Counted from the first letter of the stretch, positions 27,592 to 43,180 are shown. The stretch: DNA of 64,000 bases from an uncultured Halomonas sp. (GCF_947500835.1 NZ_CANMTQ010000006.1:1-64000); one strand, 5' to 3'. Notes: generated from the sequence alone by a model not told the origin. Numbers and translations are program-made.

Positions 27592-30147
27592 TTAGAGGGT
27601 GCGTTCGACCTTCACTTGATCAAAGACCTCGATCTTGTCGCCGACCTGAACATCGTTATAGTTCTTGACGCCGATGCCGCACTCCATGCCGTTGCGCACT
27701 TCGTTGACGTCATCCTTGAAACGCCGCAGGGATTCAAGCTCACCCTCGTAGATGACCACGTTTTCGCGCAGCACGCGGATCTTCTTATGCCGATGCACCG
27801 AGCCTTCGACGACCATGCAACCCGCGACAGCACCAATCTTTGGCGCCCTGAACACATCGCGCACCTCGGCGATACCCACGATGTCCTCGCGCCATTCCGG
27901 GGCCAGCATGCCGCTCATGGCTTGCTTCACCTCGTCGATGAGCTGATAGATCACGCTGTAATAACGCAGATCCAGCCCTTCGCGCTCGATGATTTCTCTA
28001 GCGGCCGCATCGGCGCGCACGTTGAAACCAACGACGATGGCATCACTCGCCAAGGCCAGGTTGGCATCGGTACCGGTAATACCACCAACCCCAGAGGAAA
28101 CAACGGCCACCTGGACTTCGTCGGTGGAGAGTTCTTCGAGAGCACCACGGATGGCTTCCAGGGAACCCTGCACGTCCGCCTTGAGCACGATATTGACCTT
28201 GGCTACCTCGTCCTGACCCATCTGGCTGAACATGTTCTCCAGCTTGGCCTTTTGCTGACGTGCCAGCCGCACCTCGCGGTATTTGCCCTGACGGAAATTG
28301 GCGATTTCCCGCGCCTTCTTGTCATCCGCCAATACCATGAAGTCTTCACCGGCTTCCGGCGTGCCGTCGAGACCCTGGATCTCCACCGGCATGGACGGTC
28401 CGACCGACTCGACCTGCTGACCAAGTTCGTTGGTCAACGCCCGCACGCGACCATAATGAAGGCCTGCCAGCACGATATCACCGCGCCGCAGGGTTCCATT
28501 CTGAACCAGCACGGTAGCGACTGGACCACGCCCTTTATCAAGACGCGACTCCACGACGACACCCTTGCCTGGCGCCTCCGGCACGGCCTTGAGTTCAAGC
28601 ACCTCGGACACCAGCAATACGGCTTCAAGCAACGAGTCGATGCCTTCGCCAGTCTTGGCGGAGACATGCACGAATTGTGTATCACCGCCCCACTCTTCGG
28701 AGATGACACCACGCTGGGACAGCTCGTTCTTGACGCGATCCGGATCAGCGCCCGGCTTGTCGATCTTGTTGACCGCCACTACCAAGGGAACTTCCGCCGC
28801 CTTGGCGTGCTCGATCGCCTCGACCGTCTGAGGCATCACGCCATCGTCCGATGCAACTACCAGAATGACTACGTCCGTCGCCTTGGCACCGCGTGCGCGC
28901 ATGGCGGTAAAGGCTGCGTGGCCCGGCGTATCCAGGAAAGTGACACCGCCATGCTTGTCTTCCACATGATAGGCACCGATGTGCTGAGTAATGCCGCCGG
29001 CCTCACCGGTCGCCACCTTGGTGCGCCGAATAAAATCGAGCAGCGACGTCTTACCATGGTCAACGTGACCCATGACCGTGACCACGGGTGAGCGTGTAAT
29101 CTCGTCACCTTCGTAGGAGATACCCTCGAGCACCTCGGTTTCCAGCGCATCATCCTTGACCAGCTTGGGCGTATGCCCCATCTCTTCGACGACGATCGCC
29201 GCGGTGTCCTGATCGATGGTCTGGTTGATGGTGACTGCAGCCCCCATGGTAAACATGGCTTTGATGACTTCATTGGCCTTGATCGCCATCTTGTCCGCCA
29301 GTTCAGCGACGCTGATCGACTCTGGGATGGCCACCTCGCGCACGATCGGCTGGGTCGGCTTCTGGAAGGAGTGCTTGCCACCGCCGCTGTCGCGACCACC
29401 GCGACGACTGCCACGACGCTCGGCACGCTTGACCTTCTTGCCGCTACCGCGACGACGCTCGCTGCGCTCCTCGCGATCTTCGTCGCGGCTGGTGTCACGA
29501 CCTTTCTTGGCCGGCGCTTTCTTTTGCGCACGACGATTGTCGTTACGAGGCTCCTTGGGTGGCGCCTCGACGACCGGCTCATCACTCTGAGGCAGCTCTG
29601 GCTTACTAGGCTTCTTAGCCGCTGGCGCCGGTGCTGACTCTTCTTGCGGCGCAGGCGTTGCGATGGCCTCTTGCTGAGCAGCAGATGCTTGTTCCTCAGC
29701 CGCAGCCTGAGACTTTTGCGCCTTTTCAGCTTCGGCTTGAGCGCGTTCTGCTTGTTCGGCCTCAGCGCGTGCTTGCGTAGCATTCGCCATGTCGCCGACC
29801 AATTGACGAGGTCCCTGCTCCTGCTGGGCAGGCTGCTCGGCGACCTCTTCCTCAGCACGCTTTACGTAGGTACGCTTTTTACGCACTTGTACTTCAATGG
29901 TCTTGCCACGACCCTCGCCGGTTCTAATGCGGCTCTTGGTCTGGCGAGTCAAAGTGATGCGATTCTTGGCACCTCGGCCACCGCCGTGACTCTTGGTCAA
30001 GTGATCCAGCAACCGCTGTTTGTCCTCTTCGGACACGGCATCACTCTCGCCCTGATGGGGAAGACCGGCTTCTTTCATTTGCTCCAGCAGGCGGGACGTA
30101 TCACGACCTACCTTGACTGCGAAATCCTTCACTGTCATTTCTGACAT
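27592..30147 (-). CDS. infB: translation initiation factor IF-2
   Basis: GTPase that positions initiator fMet-tRNA on the 30S subunit. The 851-residue protein has an N-terminal IF2_N domain (about 1-50), a long charged low-complexity linker rich in Ala/Glu/Gln and then Arg/Lys/Gly (about 95-270), and a second IF2_N domain. The G domain follows with G1 [10 protein letters not shown]3 DTPGH and G4 NKID, then domains II to IV. The start is the ATG before [12 protein letters not shown]. It follows nusA by 23 nt. Confidence 0.97.
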   Translation of the reverse strand: MSEMTVKDFAVKVGRDTSRLLEQMKEAGLPHQGESDAVSEEDKQRLLDHLTKSHGGGRGAKNRITLTRQTKSRIRTGEGRGKTIEVQVRKKRTYVKRAEEEVAEQPAQQEQGPRQLVGDMANATQARAEAEQAERAQAEAEKAQKSQAAAEEQASAAQQEAIATPAPQEESAPAPAAKKPSKPELPQSDEPVVEAPPKEPRNDNRRAQKKAPAKKGRDTSRDEDREERSERRRGSGKKVKRAERRGSRRGGRDSGGGKHSFQKPTQPIVREVAIPESISVAELADKMAIKANEVIKAMFTMGAAVTINQTIDQDTAAIVVEEMGHTPKLVKDDALETEVLEGISYEGDEITRSPVVTVMGHVDHGKTSLLDFIRRTKVATGEAGGITQHIGAYHVEDKHGGVTFLDTPGHAAFTAMRARGAKATDVVILVVASDDGVMPQTVEAIEHAKAAEVPLVVAVNKIDKPGADPDRVKNELSQRGVISEEWGGDTQFVHVSAKTGEGIDSLLEAVLLVSEVLELKAVPEAPGKGVVVESRLDKGRGPVATVLVQNGTLRRGDIVLAGLHYGRVRALTNELGQQVESVGPSMPVEIQGLDGTPEAGEDFMVLADDKKAREIANFRQGKYREVRLARQQKAKLENMFSQMGQDEVAKVNIVLKADVQGSLEAIRGALEELSTDEVQVAVVSSGVGGITGTDANLALASDAIVVGFNVRADAAAREIIEREGLDLRYYSVIYQLIDEVKQAMSGMLAPEWREDIVGIAEVRDVFRAPKIGAVAGCMVVEGSVHRHKKIRVLRENVVIYEGELESLRRFKDDVNEVRNGMECGIGVKNYNDVQVGDKIEVFDQVKVERTL

Positions 30148-30170
30148 TACGACCCTCCTGAGCCCATGAC

Positions 30171-31667
30171 CTAGTTACTTTCGCTTGCGAACCAGGGCGC
30201 ACGGGCGGTCATTATCAGTGACGCGGCGCGCTCTTCGTCGATACTCTCGATATCCTTGAGATCGTCGATGGCCTGCTCGGCGAGATCTTCCATCGTGACG
30301 ATACCGCGACTGGCTAAAATAAAAGCCAAGTGGCGATCCATGCCCTCCATTTCCAATAGATCATCGGCGGGATGGGCACCATCAAGGACCTCTTCAGAAG
30401 CAATCGCCAAATTCAACAGCTCATCCTTAGCCCGCGAGCGTAGTTCTTCCACCAGATCTTCGTCGAACTCTTCGATTTCCAGCATTTCTTCAAGGGGCAC
30501 ATAGGCCAACTCTTCGAGAGAGGTAAACCCCTCTTCGACCAATATGCGCGCCAGCTCTTCATCGATCTCGAGATGGTTAATGAAATATTCGACCAAGCTA
30601 TCGACTTCCTGCTCGCGTTTCCCCTCGGCTTCATCTTCCGTCATCACATTGAGCGCCCAACCGGTCAGCTCACTGGCCAGACGCACATTCTGCCCACTGC
30701 GCCCAATCGCCTGGGCCAAGTTATCCTCACCGACAGCAACATCCATGGAGTGCGCATCTTCATCGACAAGGATGGAAGCCACTTCAGCCGGCGCCATCGC
30801 GTTAATCACCAGCTGCGCAGGGTTGTCGTCCCACAAGATGATGTCGACACGCTCGTTTTGCAGCTCGTTTGAAACCGCCTGAACGCGGGAACCGCGCATA
30901 CCGACACAGGCACCAACAGGATCGATACGACGATCATTGGTCTTCACTGCGATCTTGGCTCGCGAGCCAGGATCCCGTGCCGCACCCTTGATCTCGATGA
31001 GCTGCTCGGCAATTTCCGGCACTTCGATCTTGAACAGCTCAATAATCAGATCAGAGCGCGTCCGAGTAAGAATGAGCTGAGCACCACGTGCTTCCGGCTC
31101 GACCTTCCATAGCAAAGCACGTACCCGTTCGTTCATGCGATAGCGTTCACCAGGAATCATCTCGCTACGCGGCAAGAAGGCCTCGGCATTGTCACCCAGA
31201 TCGATGATCAACCCGTCGCGGGTGGTCTTCTTGACGATCCCCGCCACCAGCTCGCCTTCACGCTCGGCATACTGCCGCACGACTTGCGCACGCTCTGCTT
31301 CACGTACCTTTTGTACAATGACTTGCTTAGCGGTCTGGGCAGCGATACGGCCAAAGGCAGCATTCTCGATGCGCTCTTCGACTACATCCCCGAGGGACAA
31401 CGGCGGATCGCGACGTTCCGCATAGGACTGCTTGATCTCGGCATCCGGGGTCTCGAACTCATCATCCTCGACCACCGTCCAGCGACGAAACGTTTCATAG
31501 TCCCCGGTCATACGGTCGATCTTTACGCGAACGTTGGCTTCTTCGCCTTCAAAGCGCTTGCGTGATGCACTAGCTAATGCCGCTTCGACTGCCTCGAAAA
31601 TCACGTCACGGGGTACGCCTTTCTCGTTCGAGATCGCGTCAACGACCAGCAGAATCTCTTTACTCAT
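30171..31667 (-). CDS. nusA: transcription termination/antitermination factor NusA
   Basis: RNA polymerase-associated factor for pausing, termination and rRNA antitermination. The 498-residue protein has an N-terminal RNAP-binding domain, an S1 domain (about 130-200), two KH domains ([18 protein letters not shown] and [13 protein letters not shown]) and two acidic C-terminal repeats, as in the E. coli-type protein. It lies 27 nt downstream of rimP. The boxA of the rRNA leader at the left edge is a potential target. Confidence 0.97.
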   Translation of the reverse strand: MSKEILLVVDAISNEKGVPRDVIFEAVEAALASASRKRFEGEEANVRVKIDRMTGDYETFRRWTVVEDDEFETPDAEIKQSYAERRDPPLSLGDVVEERIENAAFGRIAAQTAKQVIVQKVREAERAQVVRQYAEREGELVAGIVKKTTRDGLIIDLGDNAEAFLPRSEMIPGERYRMNERVRALLWKVEPEARGAQLILTRTRSDLIIELFKIEVPEIAEQLIEIKGAARDPGSRAKIAVKTNDRRIDPVGACVGMRGSRVQAVSNELQNERVDIILWDDNPAQLVINAMAPAEVASILVDEDAHSMDVAVGEDNLAQAIGRSGQNVRLASELTGWALNVMTEDEAEGKREQEVDSLVEYFINHLEIDEELARILVEEGFTSLEELAYVPLEEMLEIEEFDEDLVEELRSRAKDELLNLAIASEEVLDGAHPADDLLEMEGMDRHLAFILASRGIVTMEDLAEQAIDDLKDIESIDEERAASLIMTARAPWFASESN

Positions 31668-31694
31668 GCTAAAGCCTCGCCAAAAAACCAGTCC

Positions 31695-32162
31695 TCAGGT
31701 ATCGAACTGCGGAACAATCCGCGCCTGCTCTATCCCATCGATGGGAAAGCAGTATTCTTCGCCTTCAAGATGCAACAGCACCTCGTCATTCTCGATACCC
31801 GCCAGCAACCCCTTGAATTTTCGCCGGCCGTCATAAGGCGCACGCAAGCGTAGCGCTACGTTGTTGCCCTTGTAACGCTCGAACTGCTCGAGGGTGAAAA
31901 GTGGACGATCCATACCGGGAGAAGACACCTCCAGCCGGTATTGATCAGGAATCGGGTCCTCGACATCCAGGATCGCGCTCACTTGACGGCTGACTTCCGC
32001 GCAATGATCAACTGTGATGCCGTCAGGGCTATCGATGTAGATCACCAAGCGAGAGTGCCTGCCTTGGGCAGTTCGCTCAACGCCCCAAAGCTCAAAGCCC
32101 ATGGCCGTTATTGCTGGTTCGATAAGCGCCTTCAGCGCGACGTCCTTGATTGCCACAAACAA
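31695..32162 (-). CDS. rimP: ribosome maturation factor RimP
   Basis: Small two-domain protein of 155 residues needed for 30S maturation. It shows the family segments LIEPAITAMGFELWGVE, LVIYIDSPDGITVDHC and EVSSPGMDRPLF. It is the first protein gene of the rimP-nusA-infB operon and lies downstream of a tRNA-fMet gene, the same arrangement as metY-rimP in E. coli, so the tRNA and mRNA may share a primary transcript. Confidence 0.95.
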   Translation of the reverse strand: MFVAIKDVALKALIEPAITAMGFELWGVERTAQGRHSRLVIYIDSPDGITVDHCAEVSRQVSAILDVEDPIPDQYRLEVSSPGMDRPLFTLEQFERYKGNNVALRLRAPYDGRRKFKGLLAGIENDEVLLHLEGEEYCFPIDGIEQARIVPQFDT

Positions 32163-32291
32163 AAACTCCTACAACAGTTGCATCAGGCACCTGACCAGGA
32201 GTGAGAGAAAAGCTAGGTGGCTGACGTTAGCCGCAAAAAGCGAACCGCTAACAAAAAGCCCCTTCAGAGGAAGGGGCCTTGCATAAAAACT

Positions 32292-32368
<77 letters not shown>

Positions 32369-32476
32369 TCATGGATCAACAAGTATAAGAACTTGCTTGC
32401 TGCTGGGTCAAGGAAGCGCATTGCGTATAATGGTACAAAACAATTCCGCCTTCATCCTCGAAACAAACAACATCTT

Positions 32477-32563
32477 TGGTGCCGAAGGGGGGACTTGAAC
32501 CCCCACGACCATAAGGTCACTACCCCCTCAAGATAGCGTGTCTACCAATTCCACCACTTCGGC
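32477..32563 (-). tRNA. tRNA-Leu (GAG)
   Basis: An 87-nt class II tRNA with a long variable arm, encoded CCA and anticodon GAG at 32527-32529. The acceptor GCCGAAG pairs with CTTCGGC. It lies between secG and tRNA-fMet, the same place as leuU in E. coli. Confidence 0.95.
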
Positions 32564-32627
32564 AACAGGGGGATAAACAAACCAGACGAAGTATCATTCG
32601 TCTTACGCTAGACATATCAACAAGTTG

Positions 32628-32990
32628 CTACTGCTCTCCGCCGACCTCTAGCGCTGGCGCAGCATTATCCGTACTTTGAGTCTCGTCGTCAAGAGTAGGC
32701 GCTGCATTACGCTGTTCGATCAATTCAGCATCTGGAATGCCCTGCTCTGGGGCCTCACCTGCCTGAGAAGCAAAATAGGCAAGTGTCAGTGAGGTAGCAA
32801 AGAATGCAGCAGCCAACACACCCGTTAACTTAGCCAGAAAACTACCGCTGCCTCGAGAACCGAAAACCGTCTGGGAAGCTCCGCCTCCGAATGATGCACC
32901 CGCCTCGGCTCCTTTCCCCTGCTGCAAGAGAATAAGCGCGACCAGCGCAATGGCAATCACCACATGAATGATGAGAATGACAACTTGCAT
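32628..32990 (-). CDS. secG: preprotein translocase subunit SecG
   Basis: Auxiliary subunit of the SecYEG channel. The 120-residue protein has two transmembrane segments (about residues 2-22 and 52-72) joined by the glycine-rich GAEAGASFGGGASQTVFGS motif diagnostic of SecG, and an acidic C-terminal tail. It is 3 nt downstream of tpiA and upstream of the two tRNA genes, matching the conserved tpiA/secG-tRNA layout. Confidence 0.94.
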   Translation of the reverse strand: MQVVILIIHVVIAIALVALILLQQGKGAEAGASFGGGASQTVFGSRGSGSFLAKLTGVLAAAFFATSLTLAYFASQAGEAPEQGIPDAELIEQRNAAPTLDDETQSTDNAAPALEVGGEQ

Positions 32991-32993
32991 GTA

Positions 32994-33743
32994 TTAACCT
33001 ACTGACTGGCAAATGGCTAAAAAATCGTCGACCTTGAGTGAGGCACCGCCTATCAGGCCGCCATCGATATCTGGCTGGGCAAGCAGCTCAGCCGCATTCT
33101 CACGCTTCATACTACCGCCGTAAAGCAAACGCAGGGTAGAGGCCATCTGCTCATCATAATCACCAAGGCAGGCACGAATGGCTGCGTGAACCGCCTGCGC
33201 TTGCTCCGGTGTAGCGGTCCTTCCAGTACCAATGGCCCATACAGGCTCATAGGCAATGACCACATGCTGACGCTCCCGGGCATCGAGCGCATCGAATACG
33301 GCCTTAACTTGATTCAGCACTATTGCTTCGGTGCGCCCCTCATCTCGTTCGGCAAGCGTTTCACCAACACAGAGAATTGGCGTGAGTCCCGCATTCAAGA
33401 TGGCCTGCGTTCGTGCCAGAACCGCTTGATCGTCTTCGTAATAAAGTGAACGTCGCTCTGAATGCCCAACCAGTACATAGCGCACCCCGAATTCCGAAAG
33501 CATGCTGGCGCTAACCTCGCCGGTGTAAGCGCCAGATGGCTCGGGGTTCACCGTTTGTGCACCCAACCAAAGCGGGGTCTCTTCAAACGCTGTCTGCGCT
33601 GCGGCCAAATAGGGCAATGGAGGCAATATGGCCATGTCTATCGATGAAGATAGATTAGCTTTGGAAAAGGCTTGGCCGAATTGTTCAACCAGCGCCAGAG
33701 AACCATTCATTTTCCAATTGCCAGCGATCAATGGCACACGCAT
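32994..33743 (-). CDS. tpiA: triosephosphate isomerase
   Basis: Interconverts dihydroxyacetone phosphate and glyceraldehyde-3-phosphate. The 249-residue TIM barrel has the N-terminal AGNWKMNG (catalytic Lys), GHSERR (His), the AYEPVWAIGTG signature (Glu) and the late LYGGSMK phosphate-binding segment. It is followed 3 nt later by secG. Confidence 0.97.
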   Translation of the reverse strand: MRVPLIAGNWKMNGSLALVEQFGQAFSKANLSSSIDMAILPPLPYLAAAQTAFEETPLWLGAQTVNPEPSGAYTGEVSASMLSEFGVRYVLVGHSERRSLYYEDDQAVLARTQAILNAGLTPILCVGETLAERDEGRTEAIVLNQVKAVFDALDARERQHVVIAYEPVWAIGTGRTATPEQAQAVHAAIRACLGDYDEQMASTLRLLYGGSMKRENAAELLAQPDIDGGLIGGASLKVDDFLAICQSVG

Positions 33744-33834
33744 GAAGCCCCCTTTCGTGAAGTGGTGCGAAATGGTATAGGAGTCGCCGGGTCAAGACAA
33801 CTAGCGCGCCTGTAGCTGCGACGCTATCAGCCTC

Positions 33835-35181
33835 TTAGGCCATCAATATTTCAACATCCGCTGCAATTCGCCGAGCCAGAGCGACGACATCAAGATGTGG
33901 GCGCCCTTCAACCATGACTCGAATCAGTGGTTCTGTACCCGAGGGACGCAACAGGACTCGGCCTTCATCACCAAGCTCTGCCTCGACACTGGAAACCGTC
34001 TCACGCAAACGCTCACTTTCGAGCAGTGCTTTTTTGTCGGTTCCAGGCGTTAGACGTACATTTATCAAGGCCTGCGGCGTCTTTTCGAACCCTCTGAGCT
34101 CCGCAAGCGAGCAATTCAGGCTGACCATGATGGCCAGCACCTGTAGTGCCGATACAATGCCATCACCCGTCGTCTGAACATGGCCGCAGACAATGTGGCC
34201 TGATGATTCGCCTCCAATGTGCCAGTCGTTGGCCGCTAAACGCTCAATTACATAGCGGTCACCAACCTTGGCGCGCTCAAATGGAATATCCAGTGCTTCT
34301 AGAGCAGCAGCCAGACCAAAGTTGCTCATCAAGGTGCCGACGACCCCTCCATCCAACTCACCACGATCATAGCGATCCTTGGCGATCATATAGATGATGT
34401 CGTCACCGTCGACTTCTAGCCCGTCGGCATCAACCAGCACTACACGATCACCGTCACCATCGAAAGCGATCCCAAGGTCGGCGCCACGCTCGATGACTGC
34501 CGCCCGTAGCGACGCAGGATAAGTTGATCCGACCTGCTGATTGATGTTCAAGCCATTCGGCTCGGCACCTAACAGACTGACTTGAGCGCCAAGCTCGCGA
34601 AAGACGCTTGGGGCAATGTGATAGGTAGCCCCATGAGCACAATCCAGTACGATTTTGAGCCCATGCAGCGTCATGCGATGAGGAACGGTAGACTTGCAGA
34701 ATTCGATGTAGCGGCCAGCAGCATCATCAATACGGGTGGCTTTTCCAAGGCGATCCGCTGGCACGGTATCCAGAGGCTTTTCGAGCTCTTCCTCGATTCG
34801 CGCTTCAATCTCATCAGGCAGTTTGGTACCACCGGCAGAGAAGAATTTGATGCCATTGTCTTGAAAAGGGTTATGCGAGGCCGAGATCACGATACCGGCA
34901 TCGGCCCGCAGCGTGCGTGTCAAATAGGCAATTCCCGGTGTCGGCATTGGTCCCAGCAAAGAGACATCGACCCCCGCTGCAGACAAACCTGCCTCCAAGG
35001 CCGACTCGAACATATAGCCCGAGATACGCGTATCCTTACCAATCAGCACCTTGGCGCGGCCATCTTGCTTGTTTAAAACACGCCCCATAGCCCAGCCTAA
35101 CTTGAGCATGAAGTCTGCAGTAATAGGATATTCTCCAACCGTTCCACGGATACCGTCGGTACCAAAATAACGTCTCGTCAT
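33835..35181 (-). CDS. glmM: phosphoglucosamine mutase
   Basis: Converts glucosamine-6-phosphate to glucosamine-1-phosphate for peptidoglycan and LPS precursors. The 448-residue protein has the phosphoserine loop [16 protein letters not shown] (about residues 100-115), the metal-binding DGDGDR motif and the sugar-binding GGESSGH motif. Its start overlaps the folP stop (ATGA). The linkage ftsH-folP-glmM is conserved in gammaproteobacteria. Confidence 0.97.
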   Translation of the reverse strand: MTRRYFGTDGIRGTVGEYPITADFMLKLGWAMGRVLNKQDGRAKVLIGKDTRISGYMFESALEAGLSAAGVDVSLLGPMPTPGIAYLTRTLRADAGIVISASHNPFQDNGIKFFSAGGTKLPDEIEARIEEELEKPLDTVPADRLGKATRIDDAAGRYIEFCKSTVPHRMTLHGLKIVLDCAHGATYHIAPSVFRELGAQVSLLGAEPNGLNINQQVGSTYPASLRAAVIERGADLGIAFDGDGDRVVLVDADGLEVDGDDIIYMIAKDRYDRGELDGGVVGTLMSNFGLAAALEALDIPFERAKVGDRYVIERLAANDWHIGGESSGHIVCGHVQTTGDGIVSALQVLAIMVSLNCSLAELRGFEKTPQALINVRLTPGTDKKALLESERLRETVSSVEAELGDEGRVLLRPSGTEPLIRVMVEGRPHLDVVALARRIAADVEILMA

Positions 35182-36038
35182 AGCTCAGTGCCTTCCTGTA
35201 GCACGTTCCAGGTCATGTTGATTGCATCTATGTTAGGGGCGACATCATGTACGCGCAGCAGCCGCGCACCACGCTCTACCGCCAATGATGTCAGCGCCAA
35301 TCCTCCATGCAAGCGCTCTTCGACAGCTCGCCCTAGAACATTGCCTATCATACTCTTGCGCGACATACCGACCATCAACGGTAGCCCGAGCTCACTCAAT
35401 ACCGCCAAGCGGCTGAGTAGCCGGAGGTTGTGTTGGGTCGTCTTGGCAAAACCGAATCCGGGATCAAGCAACAGTTGTTCACGGCGTATTCCACCAGCTT
35501 CACAGTCTGCCACCCGCGCCTTGAAAAAACTCAGCACCGCACGCTCCACAGGTTCATCATAATGAGGAGACTGCTGCATGTCCTCCGGTTCGCCCAGCAT
35601 GTGCATCAAGCAAACCGGTAGGCCATAACGCGCCACAGCCTCGATCGCGCCCGGTCGGCGTAATCCACGTACATCATTGATCATTCCCGCTCCGCACTCG
35701 GCGGCTTCCCGCATCACTTCAGGAGAGCTGGTATCTACCGATACCAGTGCGTCCAATTCGCGCACCAGATACTCAACAACCGGAATCACTCGGTCAAGCT
35801 CTTGCTGGGTTGGCGGCGGTGTCGCACCCGGACGGGTGGACTCCCCGCCTACATCGATGATCGCGGCCCCTTCAGCCAGCATCGCTTCCGCGTGGCGTAA
35901 AGCTTCATCGCGCATGACATAGCGACCGCCGTCGGAGAACGAATCAGGAGTGACATTGAGAATGCCCATTACCCGGGGATAGGAAAGATCAAGGCGGTGG
36001 CGTCCGCAGTGCAATAAAGTAGCGGCGGTTGATATCAT
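35178..36038 (-). CDS. folP: dihydropteroate synthase
   Basis: Condenses p-aminobenzoate with hydroxymethyl-dihydropterin pyrophosphate; it is the sulfonamide target. The 286-residue TIM barrel contains [15 protein letters not shown] and [13 protein letters not shown], plus the C-terminal RVHDV segment. The ATG at 36038, preceded by GGAA at proper spacing, is preferred over an upstream TTG at 36056. It overlaps glmM by 4 nt and follows the ftsH terminator. Confidence 0.96.
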   Translation of the reverse strand: MISTAATLLHCGRHRLDLSYPRVMGILNVTPDSFSDGGRYVMRDEALRHAEAMLAEGAAIIDVGGESTRPGATPPPTQQELDRVIPVVEYLVRELDALVSVDTSSPEVMREAAECGAGMINDVRGLRRPGAIEAVARYGLPVCLMHMLGEPEDMQQSPHYDEPVERAVLSFFKARVADCEAGGIRREQLLLDPGFGFAKTTQHNLRLLSRLAVLSELGLPLMVGMSRKSMIGNVLGRAVEERLHGGLALTSLAVERGARLLRVHDVAPNIDAINMTWNVLQEGTEL

Positions 36039-36070
36039 CAAACGATTCCAGAACAAGGCATATCAAAGAG

Positions 36071-36099
36071 ACGGAAGGCGCCCTTAGGGCGCCTTCCGT
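36071..36099 (-). terminator. ftsH-folP intergenic terminator
   Basis: Perfect 13-bp inverted repeat ACGGAAGGCGCCC / GGGCGCCTTCCGT with a 3-nt loop, followed on the minus strand by CTCTTTGA. The very stable stem makes it likely to end most ftsH transcripts, although the U-run is interrupted. Confidence 0.7.
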
Positions 36100-36119
36100 A
36101 TTCGTTGGCAAGCAGATTG

Positions 36120-38093
36120 CTAGTGGCCAGCAGGGCCACCAAGCGGGTCAGAAGGACGCCGGCGGGGCCCCTTGTCCTCATCCTCATCGCCATCTGGACC
36201 AATCTCATTGTCACCAGGACGCTGCGAAGTATCTCCTGTAACAGCAGTACCACCGCTGGAATCATCGCCACCCCAGTCCTTGGGTGGACGCGGCTTACGT
36301 CCTTCGATGATGTCCTTGAGCTGTTCTGCATCAATGGTTTCATACTGCATCAAGGCTTCGGCCATCATGTCCAGCTTGTCACGATTGTCTTCAAGCAACT
36401 GTTTGGCTTGAGCATAGCAATCATCAATGATGCGACGTACTTCCTTATCAAGCTTGGTCGTAGTCTCCGGCGAATTAAATCTGCTACCGGCACCGCCCGG
36501 GCCACCCAGGAATTGATGCGACTCATCTTCATCGTACATCAGTGGCCCCATCTCTGAGGAGAGACCCCACTTGGCCACCATACTATGAGCAAGCTCGGTT
36601 GCCCGCTTGATGTCGTTGGAAGCGCCAGTAGTCACGCCATTGGGTCCTAGCGTCATCTCTTCTGCAATACGCCCACCGAACAGTGAACAGATCTGGCTAA
36701 GAATCTGCTGGCGCGAGAGACTGTAGCGATCCTCCTCCGGCAAGAACATGGTGACTCCCAGGGCGCGCCCACGAGGAATGATCGTCACCTTGTAAACCGG
36801 ATCATGCTCCGGCATCAACAGGCCGATGATCGCGTGCCCAGACTCGTGATAGGCGGTGTTGAGCTTTTCCTTCTCGGTCATGACCATGGACTTGCGCTCA
36901 GCGCCCATCATGATCTTGTCCTTGGCAAGCTCGAGTTCTTCCATGTTCACCAGACGGCGATTGCGCCGTGCCGCAAACAAGGCAGCCTCGTTGACCAGAT
37001 TGGCCAGATCCGCCCCTGAGAAGCCAGGCGTGCCTCGTGCGATCAAACTGGGTTTTACATCTTCTCCTAAAGGCACCTTGCGCAGGTGCACACCCAAGAT
37101 GTGTTCACGACCGCGAATATCGGGTAGGCCTACGGTAACCTGACGGTCAAAGCGACCGGGGCGCAGTAGAGCCGGATCGAGTACGTCAGGACGATTGGTT
37201 GCGGCGACGACGATAATGCCATCATTAGCCTCGAAGCCATCCATTTCGACCAACAACTGATTGAGTGTCTGTTCCCGTTCGTCATGACCACCACCCATGC
37301 CAGAACCACGATGCCGGCCTACCGCATCGATCTCGTCGATGAAGATGATACAGGGCGCCTGCTTCTTGGCCTGTTCGAACATATCACGCACCCGCGAGGC
37401 ACCAACACCCACGAACATTTCGACGAAATCCGACCCTGAAATACTAAAGAACGGTACTTTGGCTTCACCTGAAATCGCTTTTGCCAACAAGGTTTTGCCA
37501 GTACCCGGAGGACCTACCATCAACACACCCCGGGGTATTTGCCCACCCAGGCGCTGAAACTTGCTCGGGTCCTTGAGAAAGTCCACTAGCTCTTCGACTT
37601 CCTCTTTGGCCTCATCGCAACCCGCAACATCAGCAAAGGTCGTCTTGATCTGGTCCTGAGTCAGCAATTTGGCCTTGGACTTGCCAAAACTCATCGGGCC
37701 GCCTTTACCAGCTCCGCCGCCCTGCATCTGACGCATGAAGAACAGAAAAATGGCCAGAATAATCAAAATTGGGAAGCTTGCAATCAGAAGCCTTGTCCAT
37801 AGGCTTTGCTCTTCCGGCTTCTTGCCGACCACATTGACGTCGTTGGCCAGGAGGTCGTCCATTAGCTTGGGATCCTGAGCTGCCGGACGAATAGTTTGAA
37901 ATTGCGATCCATCTTCGCGCTCACCGGTGACTGTGTAGCCATCGATTGTGACCGTGCGGACCTGCCCGTTTTGCACCTGCTGAACGAACTGAGAATAGTT
38001 CATTGACTGCGGTGCAGTGTCGACACTGAAGTTATTGAACACCGTCAGCAGAACTGCTGCGATGACCAACCACAGAATCAGGTTCTTCGCCAT
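36120..38093 (-). CDS. ftsH: ATP-dependent zinc metalloprotease FtsH
   Basis: Membrane-anchored AAA+ protease controlling LpxC, sigma32 and membrane protein quality. The 657-residue protein has two N-terminal transmembrane segments (about 4-24 and 100-122), Walker A GPPGTGKT, Walker [10 protein letters not shown], the zinc site HESGH and a charged disordered C-terminus. The start is the ATG of MAKNLILWL; a TTG three codons upstream is less likely. It lies downstream of rlmE, as in E. coli. Confidence 0.97.
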   Translation of the reverse strand: MAKNLILWLVIAAVLLTVFNNFSVDTAPQSMNYSQFVQQVQNGQVRTVTIDGYTVTGEREDGSQFQTIRPAAQDPKLMDDLLANDVNVVGKKPEEQSLWTRLLIASFPILIILAIFLFFMRQMQGGGAGKGGPMSFGKSKAKLLTQDQIKTTFADVAGCDEAKEEVEELVDFLKDPSKFQRLGGQIPRGVLMVGPPGTGKTLLAKAISGEAKVPFFSISGSDFVEMFVGVGASRVRDMFEQAKKQAPCIIFIDEIDAVGRHRGSGMGGGHDEREQTLNQLLVEMDGFEANDGIIVVAATNRPDVLDPALLRPGRFDRQVTVGLPDIRGREHILGVHLRKVPLGEDVKPSLIARGTPGFSGADLANLVNEAALFAARRNRRLVNMEELELAKDKIMMGAERKSMVMTEKEKLNTAYHESGHAIIGLLMPEHDPVYKVTIIPRGRALGVTMFLPEEDRYSLSRQQILSQICSLFGGRIAEEMTLGPNGVTTGASNDIKRATELAHSMVAKWGLSSEMGPLMYDEDESHQFLGGPGGAGSRFNSPETTTKLDKEVRRIIDDCYAQAKQLLEDNRDKLDMMAEALMQYETIDAEQLKDIIEGRKPRPPKDWGGDDSSGGTAVTGDTSQRPGDNEIGPDGDEDEDKGPRRRPSDPLGGPAGH

Positions 38094-38195
38094 GTCATTC
38101 AAGGCAATACCCTCGTTGCATCAATTCGTCTGCCAAACGGCGTGTGTTCTTTCGACACCATAACAGATGGGGTCGTTCCATCGCGATTCCAAGCT

Positions 38196-38822
38196 TCAAC
38201 CCTTGTATCTTTTTGCCAGGAGATAGACTTCCCGAGATCGCGCGCGAGAAGAATCAGGCTTGCGGGTAACGACCTTGGCAAAATCCTGTCGTAGCGCTTT
38301 TAGATAATCGTCGAAACCCTCCCCCTGAAACACCTTTATCAACAAGGTGCCGTCAGGGGAAAGCACTTGCCGCACCAGATCCAAAGCCAGTTCTGCAAGA
38401 TACATCGCCTGGGGCTGGTCGATTGCTGCCATACCGCTCATATTAGGCGCCATATCGGAAATGATCAGATCCACTGGCCGCCCGTCGAGTGTTTCCAGAA
38501 TCATTGCCAGTACATGGTCTTCGGTGAAGTCGCCTTGCACGAAATCGACACCTGCCAAGGCGTCCATCTCCAGAATATCCGAGGCAACGATGCGTCCCTG
38601 AGACCCCACCTTTTCCACGGCAACCTGGCTCCAGCCGCCTGGGGCTGCACCTAGATCAATCACCGTCATGCCAGGCTTGAAGAGATGATCCTTGGCATCG
38701 ATCTCCAGCAACTTGTAACTCGCCCGAGAACGATAGCCATCCTGCCAAGCACGCTGGACATAGGCATCGTCAAAATGCTCCTTGAGCCAACCAGCGCTAC
38801 TCTTGGAGTCAGATCGGGCCAC
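38196..38822 (-). CDS. rlmE: 23S rRNA (uridine-2552-2'-O) methyltransferase
   Basis: RrmJ/FtsJ-type heat-shock methyltransferase of 208 residues that modifies U2552 of 23S rRNA. The SAM site [16 protein letters not shown] and the DMAPNMSG motif with the catalytic Asp are intact, with a Lys in [10 protein letters not shown]. It is divergent from yhbY and upstream of ftsH, a linkage shared with E. coli. Confidence 0.96.
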   Translation of the reverse strand: MARSDSKSSAGWLKEHFDDAYVQRAWQDGYRSRASYKLLEIDAKDHLFKPGMTVIDLGAAPGGWSQVAVEKVGSQGRIVASDILEMDALAGVDFVQGDFTEDHVLAMILETLDGRPVDLIISDMAPNMSGMAAIDQPQAMYLAELALDLVRQVLSPDGTLLIKVFQGEGFDDYLKALRQDFAKVVTRKPDSSRARSREVYLLAKRYKG

Positions 38823-39007
38823 TGAATCACCTGAATTATAATGGAAGTGAAAATGGTGCTATTGATTAAACGATGGTTTAGCCGGAAACATGCAGTATCT
38901 TTCAAATAGCCCGGCTACTTTGCACACCCCAACTTTCGCCGTACCATAGCGCGGCTCTTCATCTTATCTCTCGTTGTCATGAACCTACGGATTAAAGGCA
39001 CGATATC

Positions 39008-39334
39008 ATGGGCTTGTCACAGGCACAAAAGAAAGCAATGCGCAGCATCGGGCATCATCTCGACCCCGTGGTAACGGTTGCTGAAAATGGTCTCACCGAG
39101 AACGTAGACGCAGAACTCGAGCGCGCCTTGAGCGATCACGAACTGATCAAGATCAAACTGGCCCTGAGTGAGCGTGAGACGCGTCAGCAACTCATCGATA
39201 CTATAGCTCAACGAACCCAAGCCGAGATCGTACAAACCATCGGCAAGATGGCCTTGTTTTATCGTCGCAACCCCAATGCCAATCCCAAGCTTTCAAACGT
39301 TGCTCGAGCCAACGAACATCATGGCCGACACTAG
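39008..39334 (+). CDS. yhbY: ribosome assembly RNA-binding protein YhbY
   Basis: CRM-domain RNA-binding protein of 108 residues associated with pre-50S particles. The GLSQAQKKAMRSIGHHLDPVV segment begins the domain, and the GKMALFYRRN motif near residue 85 is the family hallmark. It stands alone on the plus strand between divergent rlmE and convergent greA, as in many proteobacteria. Confidence 0.93.
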   Translation: MGLSQAQKKAMRSIGHHLDPVVTVAENGLTENVDAELERALSDHELIKIKLALSERETRQQLIDTIAQRTQAEIVQTIGKMALFYRRNPNANPKLSNVARANEHHGRH

Positions 39335-39422
39335 ACGGCAACTCCAGTGGCCAAGGCAGCTTAAAAGATAACGCCACTAACCACTGTATTCCTGACATCA
39401 CTGATCGATCACGCAAGAACGA

Positions 39423-39895
39423 TCAAATGTACTGAACGTCGCTGATCTCGTACTCCACTTCACCGCCGGGAGTACGCACCAGCACTACGTCGCCCTCTTC
39501 CTTGCCAATCAATGCCCGAGCGATGGGCGACGTTACCGATATCTTGCTGGACTTTATATCGGCTTCATCCTCACCAACAATCTGATAACGAACTTCTTCA
39601 TCGCTATCGAGATTGAGCAATCCCACGGTAACGCCGAAGATGACTTTTTCCGACTTGGGCATCTTGGTAACGTCGATAACCTGAGCCGCGGAAAGCTTCG
39701 ATTCAATTTCCTTGATACGGCCTTCAATGAAGCCCTGCTCTTCACGGGCAGCATGATACTCGGCGTTCTCTTTCAGATCACCATGTTCACGCGCCTCGGC
39801 GATGGCACTGATGACTCGGGGGCGCGCTTCACTTTTAAGCCGACCGAGCTCTTCCCGTAGACGCTGTTCACCCAGCACGGTCATCGGGACCTTGT

Positions 39896-39899
<4 letters not shown>
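39423..39899 (-). CDS. greA: transcription elongation factor GreA
   Basis: Secondary-channel factor that stimulates cleavage of backtracked RNA. The 158-residue protein has an N-terminal coiled coil ([12 protein letters not shown]... [20 protein letters not shown]) with the acidic DLKENAEY tip, and a C-terminal FKBP-like domain. Its ATG overlaps the carB stop (ATGA), so it is the third gene of a carA-carB-greA operon. Confidence 0.96.
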
Positions 39900-43126
<3,227 letters not shown>

Positions 43127-43180
43127 GAGAGTTCCCGCTGGATAAGGTGGCTAGCGATGGTGCGAACAGGCACGATGGGA

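Noticed and set aside
27469..29091. 540-codon open frame antisense to infB
   Set aside because: A shadow of the GC-rich infB coding frame; no domain, and infB on the other strand is unambiguous.
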